From positions 1-33,456 of IMG/VR virus record IMGVR_UViG_3300046507_000197: DNA of 33,456 bases. One strand, 5' to 3'. A program made the translations under genes and the position numbers. Below, piece after piece: positions 30,673 to 33,456 of the stretch. Each line of letters opens with the position of its first letter. The first letter of the stretch is position 1. The notes beneath the pieces are model-generated. The model had not been told where the DNA came from, made no database searches, and saw nothing but the letters and a program-made list of their open reading frames with translations. The DNA comes from a virus.

Positions 30673-31250
30673 GCGGCTTCCTTCATCTGATAAATGACCG
30701 CCCCCACTGGGCTGAGCGCCATCCTATCAAGATCCTCGCAGCACTCGAAAATCAGCGTGATGACCGGATCCCAGTCACGGGCCCAGGCGCAGGATTCCAG
30801 CCTCACACCGTATTCTGCCATGAGCCACGAGCGAAACCCTTCAGGCTTGATCAGCGGATCTTCATTGGCCGACTGCCCGCCTTGGTGCATATAGCGGTAC
30901 CGGCGCATCACGCCCTTCACCACATACTCCAACTTTTCGCGCTTGCCCGCTGTCATGCGCTTGGACTTGGAGACGACCATGCTGAACACCACTTCCTCCG
31001 CTGCCTCGCGGATATCGTCGCTGCGGTGCGCGGCGTACATGTACTCGCCGAACACGCGCACCTGAGGGTGAAGCCTGGCAATGACCGACTGAATGTGACC
31101 GGCAAGCGCGCTGTGCACGGCGTGGTTCGCGGTCGGCCCGCGCTCGGTGGCTTGGACCACCACACCCAACTGAACGACGTCCGAACTTTGGCCCGGCGCC
31201 GGGTTGTAGGTGCAGTCATGCCACGCCTGACGTGCGGAATTGATCTTCAT
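30669..31250 (-). CDS. 193-aa protein in the position of late antiterminator Q
   Basis: MKINSARQAWHDCTYNPAPGQSSDVVQLGVVV... The protein is mixed alpha/basic in its middle part (SKSKRMTAGKREKLEYVVKGVMRRYRY), with a C-terminal WDPVITLIFECCEDLDRMA helix. It follows ninG (ATGA overlap) and is followed by one small gene and two terminators, exactly where lambdoid phages have Q. I see no firm sequence match to known Q families, so the function is inferred from position and from the many late terminators that need antitermination. Confidence 0.6.
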   Translation of the reverse strand: MKINSARQAWHDCTYNPAPGQSSDVVQLGVVVQATERGPTANHAVHSALAGHIQSVIARLHPQVRVFGEYMYAAHRSDDIREAAEEVVFSMVVSKSKRMTAGKREKLEYVVKGVMRRYRYMHQGGQSANEDPLIKPEGFRSWLMAEYGVRLESCAWARDWDPVITLIFECCEDLDRMALSPVGAVIYQMKEAA

Positions 31251-31864
31251 GCTGCTCTCCCCTTCAGCTCTCTGATTTTCGCCCGGTACTGCGCCTTGAT
31301 CTCTTGCAAATCCGGGATGGTGTATTTGCGTGCCTCATGTGGCCCTTCGAGCCATTCCAGCTTTTCTGCACCGATCCTGATCACCAGACGAATGCGGTAC
31401 TCGACCGCGTTGCCGGACAGGTTGCGGTTACAGCGCACGCACTGGCGGTGGACGTTGAACGGCTCGAATCGCAGCTCAGGACAGGCGCCGACTGATCGGT
31501 AGTGGCCGGCATCCCAGCGGCTGCCGGTGATCAACCCATCATCTGTGGCGATCGAGTCGCAGCTGATGCAAGGCAGGTGTGCGTCACGCAGGCGGATGAA
31601 GGCGTTGAACTGTGTCTGGGCTTCGCGCATGTGGTCCGCCCTGCTCTTCAGCTTCTCCTTCCGCGCACGCACTTCCTTGCGCTCGATCTGTGCCAGCGCC
31701 TTGCGAGCCCGCTCGTGATTCGCGGGAGCGATTGCCAGGCCGCACGCCCAGCCGCAAACTTTCTGCCCGAGCTTGGCCGGCACGAACTTTATGGCGCATT
31801 CCGGATTGGCGCAGGTCTTTTGCTTGCGTGCCGGTGGCGACTTCTTAACTGCCTGTCCGATCAA
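31247..31864 (-). CDS. ninG: NinG (Rap) recombination protein
   Basis: 205 aa. N-terminal Cys pair region (KTCANPECAIKFVPAKLGQKVCGWACG), a long basic helix (ERKEVRARKEKLKSRADH), then the conserved HNH-like AFIRLRDAHLPCISCDS ... WDAGHYRSVGACPELRFEPFNVHRQCVRCNRNLSGN. This is the NinG/Rap family of Holliday-junction/D-loop nucleases. The start is a TTG at 31864, whose bases overlap the stop of the preceding 32-aa gene; GGGGGTGAG is its ribosome site. Confidence 0.92.
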   Translation of the reverse strand: MIGQAVKKSPPARKQKTCANPECAIKFVPAKLGQKVCGWACGLAIAPANHERARKALAQIERKEVRARKEKLKSRADHMREAQTQFNAFIRLRDAHLPCISCDSIATDDGLITGSRWDAGHYRSVGACPELRFEPFNVHRQCVRCNRNLSGNAVEYRIRLVIRIGAEKLEWLEGPHEARKYTIPDLQEIKAQYRAKIRELKGRAA

Positions 31865-31959
31865 AGCTCACCCCCGATCTGAACCGACATGGGCTGAGCG
31901 TGATAACCAGCTTCGAGAATGGTCGCCAACGCACTGATCAGAGCCTTGATGGTCTTCAT
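31861..31959 (-). CDS. 32-aa peptide gene coupled to ninB and ninG
   Basis: ATG at 31959 overlaps the ninB stop (ATGA) and follows AAAGGAGAGTGGC. It encodes MKTIKALISALATILEAGYH and a short tail ending IGGEL; its stop overlaps the TTG start of ninG. Strong ribosome site and both overlaps argue it is translated. The amphipathic N-terminus may be a membrane-interacting helix. Function unknown. Confidence 0.6.
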   Translation of the reverse strand: MKTIKALISALATILEAGYHAQPMSVQIGGEL

Positions 31960-32396
31960 GCCACTCTCCTTTCGCCGTAGATGGCGTACATCAGGTCGTC
32001 GGGATGAGGCACGAGCAGCTGCAGGTGCTCAGCGCAGTAAGCGTCCAGCAGCTCCAGATAGGTCGTCATCTGCGCGATGGTAAAGCTGCGGGTCTTTGCC
32101 CGACCGACGCGGTAGCGCGTGCCGTCTGGAAGCTGGACAGGGTGAACTTCAGCCGGCCACAAGCGCGACACCAGGATCTCGTGCCACTCCTCCGAACTGG
32201 CTATCTGGCCGAACGAATCCCGTAGGTGAGCCTGGATCAGGCCGTTCCACATCCAGAGCAGCTTGTTCTGTGCGTCACTGCGCTTGCTGCGGACTTCGAC
32301 GATGGTCAGTTTGCGAGGCTTGGTCAGGTCGAGGCCCTGCAGGTAGCCCATCAGGCGGGTGCGGTCGTTCTCGTTGCGGAGCATGAGATCAGTCAT
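31956..32396 (-). CDS. ninB: NinB (Orf-like) recombination mediator
   Basis: 146 aa from ATG 32396 (MTDLMLRNENDRTRLMGYLQ), overlapping the previous stop by ATGA. Family features: KPRKLTIVEVRSKRSDAQNKLLWMWNGLI, FGQIASSEEWHEILVSRLWP, TRSFTIAQMTTYLELLDAYCAEH. Lambda NinB (Orf) is a ssDNA-binding mediator that helps RecA-type exchange. A frame upstream to 32444 is only readthrough of the overlap. Confidence 0.92.
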   Translation of the reverse strand: MTDLMLRNENDRTRLMGYLQGLDLTKPRKLTIVEVRSKRSDAQNKLLWMWNGLIQAHLRDSFGQIASSEEWHEILVSRLWPAEVHPVQLPDGTRYRVGRAKTRSFTIAQMTTYLELLDAYCAEHLQLLVPHPDDLMYAIYGERRVA

Positions 32397-32869
32397 GCGG
32401 CCACCTCTTCCTGATCGGCGTGAGCTCGCAGGGTCATGAGGCAATCCCGGGAGATGAATGCGTCGATCACGAATCCGCCAAGGTCAATCGCCAACGGGTC
32501 ACCGTTGCCCTTCCCACGCGTCACGTAAAACTTCCGACCCTCACGACCCTGGACTGGATCAAGCACGAAATACTTCTCGTCCGTTACCTCGATCAGGATC
32601 TGGTGATTGCCTGCCTCGATGTTGAGAGACGGTGCCGTGCAGAGATACACGCCTTCGTCTGCCAGAGGTGGCGTGTCGACGCTGTAGAAGGCGGTGTACT
32701 TGACGCCCAGGTACTCAAGCATTTCGCGAAGGGTCAGATCACCGTCTCGGTATGGCTTGTGCAGTTCCTCGATGACGTCAGCCGCGGGGCGACCCACAAT
32801 CATTGCCAGGCAGGTGGACACGCAGCTCACCGGGCATGGTTGGGTTTGCAGGATGATCAGGGGATTCAT
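32393..32869 (-). CDS. C39-like cysteine peptidase fold protein
   Basis: 158 aa from ATG 32869, after AGGAGGTTTTTCG. The N-terminus LQTQPCPVSCVSTCLAMIVG matches the C39 peptidase motif: Gln10 six residues before Cys16, as in bacteriocin-ABC-transporter peptidases, with CVSTCLAMI equivalent to CGxACLAMI. His89 (GNHQILIEV) and Asp104 (VLDPVQG) complete a Cys-His-Asp triad with 15 residues between them, near the family norm. It has no transporter part or signal. It sits among replication and recombination genes, so it is cytoplasmic. Its target is unknown. Confidence 0.78.
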   Translation of the reverse strand: MNPLIILQTQPCPVSCVSTCLAMIVGRPAADVIEELHKPYRDGDLTLREMLEYLGVKYTAFYSVDTPPLADEGVYLCTAPSLNIEAGNHQILIEVTDEKYFVLDPVQGREGRKFYVTRGKGNGDPLAIDLGGFVIDAFISRDCLMTLRAHADQEEVAA

Positions 32870-32982
32870 CGAAAAACCTCCTGCAGATTCACAGAGTGCG
32901 CGCTGCGCTCTGGTTTGTGGTTGAAGCCGTATCCGGCTACCAGCGTGATGAGGGCTATGGCGATAACGATTCGGCTGGCCAT
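32866..32982 (-). CDS. 38-aa single-pass membrane peptide
   Basis: ATG at 32982 overlaps the DnaC-like stop (TGATG) after GGAGGGGTTCTG, and the stop overlaps the next gene by ATGA. The peptide has a hydrophobic N-terminus (MASRIVIAIALITLVAGYGF), then HKPERSAHSVNLQ. The double overlap and good ribosome site indicate a real gene. A signal-anchored peptide of unknown role. Confidence 0.65.
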   Translation of the reverse strand: MASRIVIAIALITLVAGYGFNHKPERSAHSVNLQEVFR

Positions 32983-33456
32983 CAGAACCCCTCCTTGCCG
33001 CGCTGCGATTCCCAATCGAATGGAACAACTACCCCGCCACCCTCTCGCAGGCGATCAACGCAACGCTCGCCCATCGCCAGCGGAAGCTGATCGCCGCTCA
33101 GGTTGGAGATCACCACTGTCGGCCGCATCTGTTCGTACCGGCCGTTGATGATTGCGAACAGGGTGGTCAGCTCGAAGTCACTCGGCTGTTCCTTGCTCAC
33201 CCCGACCTCATCAAGGACCAGCAGCGAAGGTTCGATCAGGCTGGACAGGATGTCGGCCTCGGACTGTTCGTTGTTGCGGTCGTAGGTCGCGCGGATCGAC
33301 TGCAGGATTGAGCCGACAGTCCGGTACACGGCTGTGGCCGAGGTGGCGCGCATCAGGTCGTTGGCCATGGCCGCGCCGAGATGGGTCTTTCCGGTACCGG
33401 GCTGGCCCAGCAGCATCAGGCAGCGACCGGTGCGCTCGATCTCGGCGAACGCGGCG
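32982..33456 (-). CDS. DnaC-like helicase loader ATPase (5' part cut by the window edge)
   Basis: The frame is open to the window edge; residues before the first ATG at 33416 (AAFAEIERTGRCL) belong to it. Walker A is GQPGTGKTHLG, Walker B is LLVLDEVG, and sensor-like VVISNLSGDQLP and a C-terminal CVDRLREGGGVVV arginine finger follow. This is the AAA+ DnaC/DnaI family that loads the replicative helicase at the phage origin. Upstream phage genes (probably a replication initiator) should follow beyond the window. Confidence 0.92.
   Translation of the reverse strand, partial: AAFAEIERTGRCLMLLGQPGTGKTHLGAAMANDLMRATSATAVYRTVGSILQSIRATYDRNNEQSEADILSSLIEPSLLVLDEVGVSKEQPSDFELTTLFAIINGRYEQMRPTVVISNLSGDQLPLAMGERCVDRLREGGGVVVPFDWESQRGKEGF

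Noticed and set aside
1-33456. CRISPR array, tRNA or IS element
   Set aside because: No regularly spaced direct repeats, no cloverleaf-like segment and no transposase frame were seen on either strand.

Overview
The window is most of a lambda-like siphophage genome or prophage of a Pseudomonas host. The host call rests on GC-rich sequence, a Pseudomonas-type lectin-like bacteriocin gene (LlpA class), a SleB-type endolysin and a canonical CTGT-N8-ACAG LexA box. Nearly every gene is on the minus strand, so the phage map reads from right to left. No integrase, repressor, attachment site, tRNA, IS element or CRISPR array is visible; those parts must lie outside the window.

From right to left: (1) 33456-30463, end of the early/replication region: DnaC-like helicase loader (cut by the window edge), a 38-aa membrane peptide, a C39-like cysteine-protease-fold protein, NinB, a 32-aa peptide, NinG, a 193-aa protein in the position of late antiterminator Q, and a 69-aa protein. 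Almost all overlap by ATGA- or TGATG-type junctions. (2) 30462-29001, an accessory cassette: two tandem intrinsic terminators, a structured leader, a Mu Com-like zinc-finger protein and, 8 nt downstream, a lectin-like bacteriocin, closed by its own hairpin. (3) 29000-27726: two small membrane proteins (holin position) and a stand-alone 'moron' with promoter and terminator. (4) 27661-19546: metallopeptidase, terminase small (DUF2280) and large subunits, DUF4055 portal, Mu-F-like minor head protein, scaffold, major capsid and connector proteins. (5) 19455-3345: a tail module in lambda order (head-tail adaptor, gp10-like, tail terminator, tail tube, G/GT-type chaperones with a GGGAAAC frameshift site, tape measure, M, L, K, I, J). 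(6) 3340-498: two distal tail proteins, a small protein, endolysin and nested Rz/Rz1 spanins. (7) 1-321: the start of a secreted protein behind a LexA box.

Several genes sit in the structural operon but do not look structural: an XRE regulator with its own operator/promoter and terminator, a PEGA-like lipoprotein, and three plus-strand genes (a YceK-like lipoprotein, an 86-aa protein and a membrane-anchored 171-aa protein). These look like lysogenic-conversion cargo. Strong minus-strand hairpins inside the late operon imply processive antitermination.

Two essential phage genes appear broken: the terminase large subunit has a one-base frameshift near 25570, and gpJ has an in-frame amber codon at 8577-8579 where the frame continues perfectly on both sides. 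Either the prophage is decaying while keeping its bacteriocin and conversion genes, or these are sequencing errors. The most exciting item is the com-llpA pair: it has the gene order and spacing of Mu com-mom, with a bacteriocin in place of the DNA-modification gene, suggesting that a Com-type RNA-binding activator controls translation of a lectin bacteriocin.
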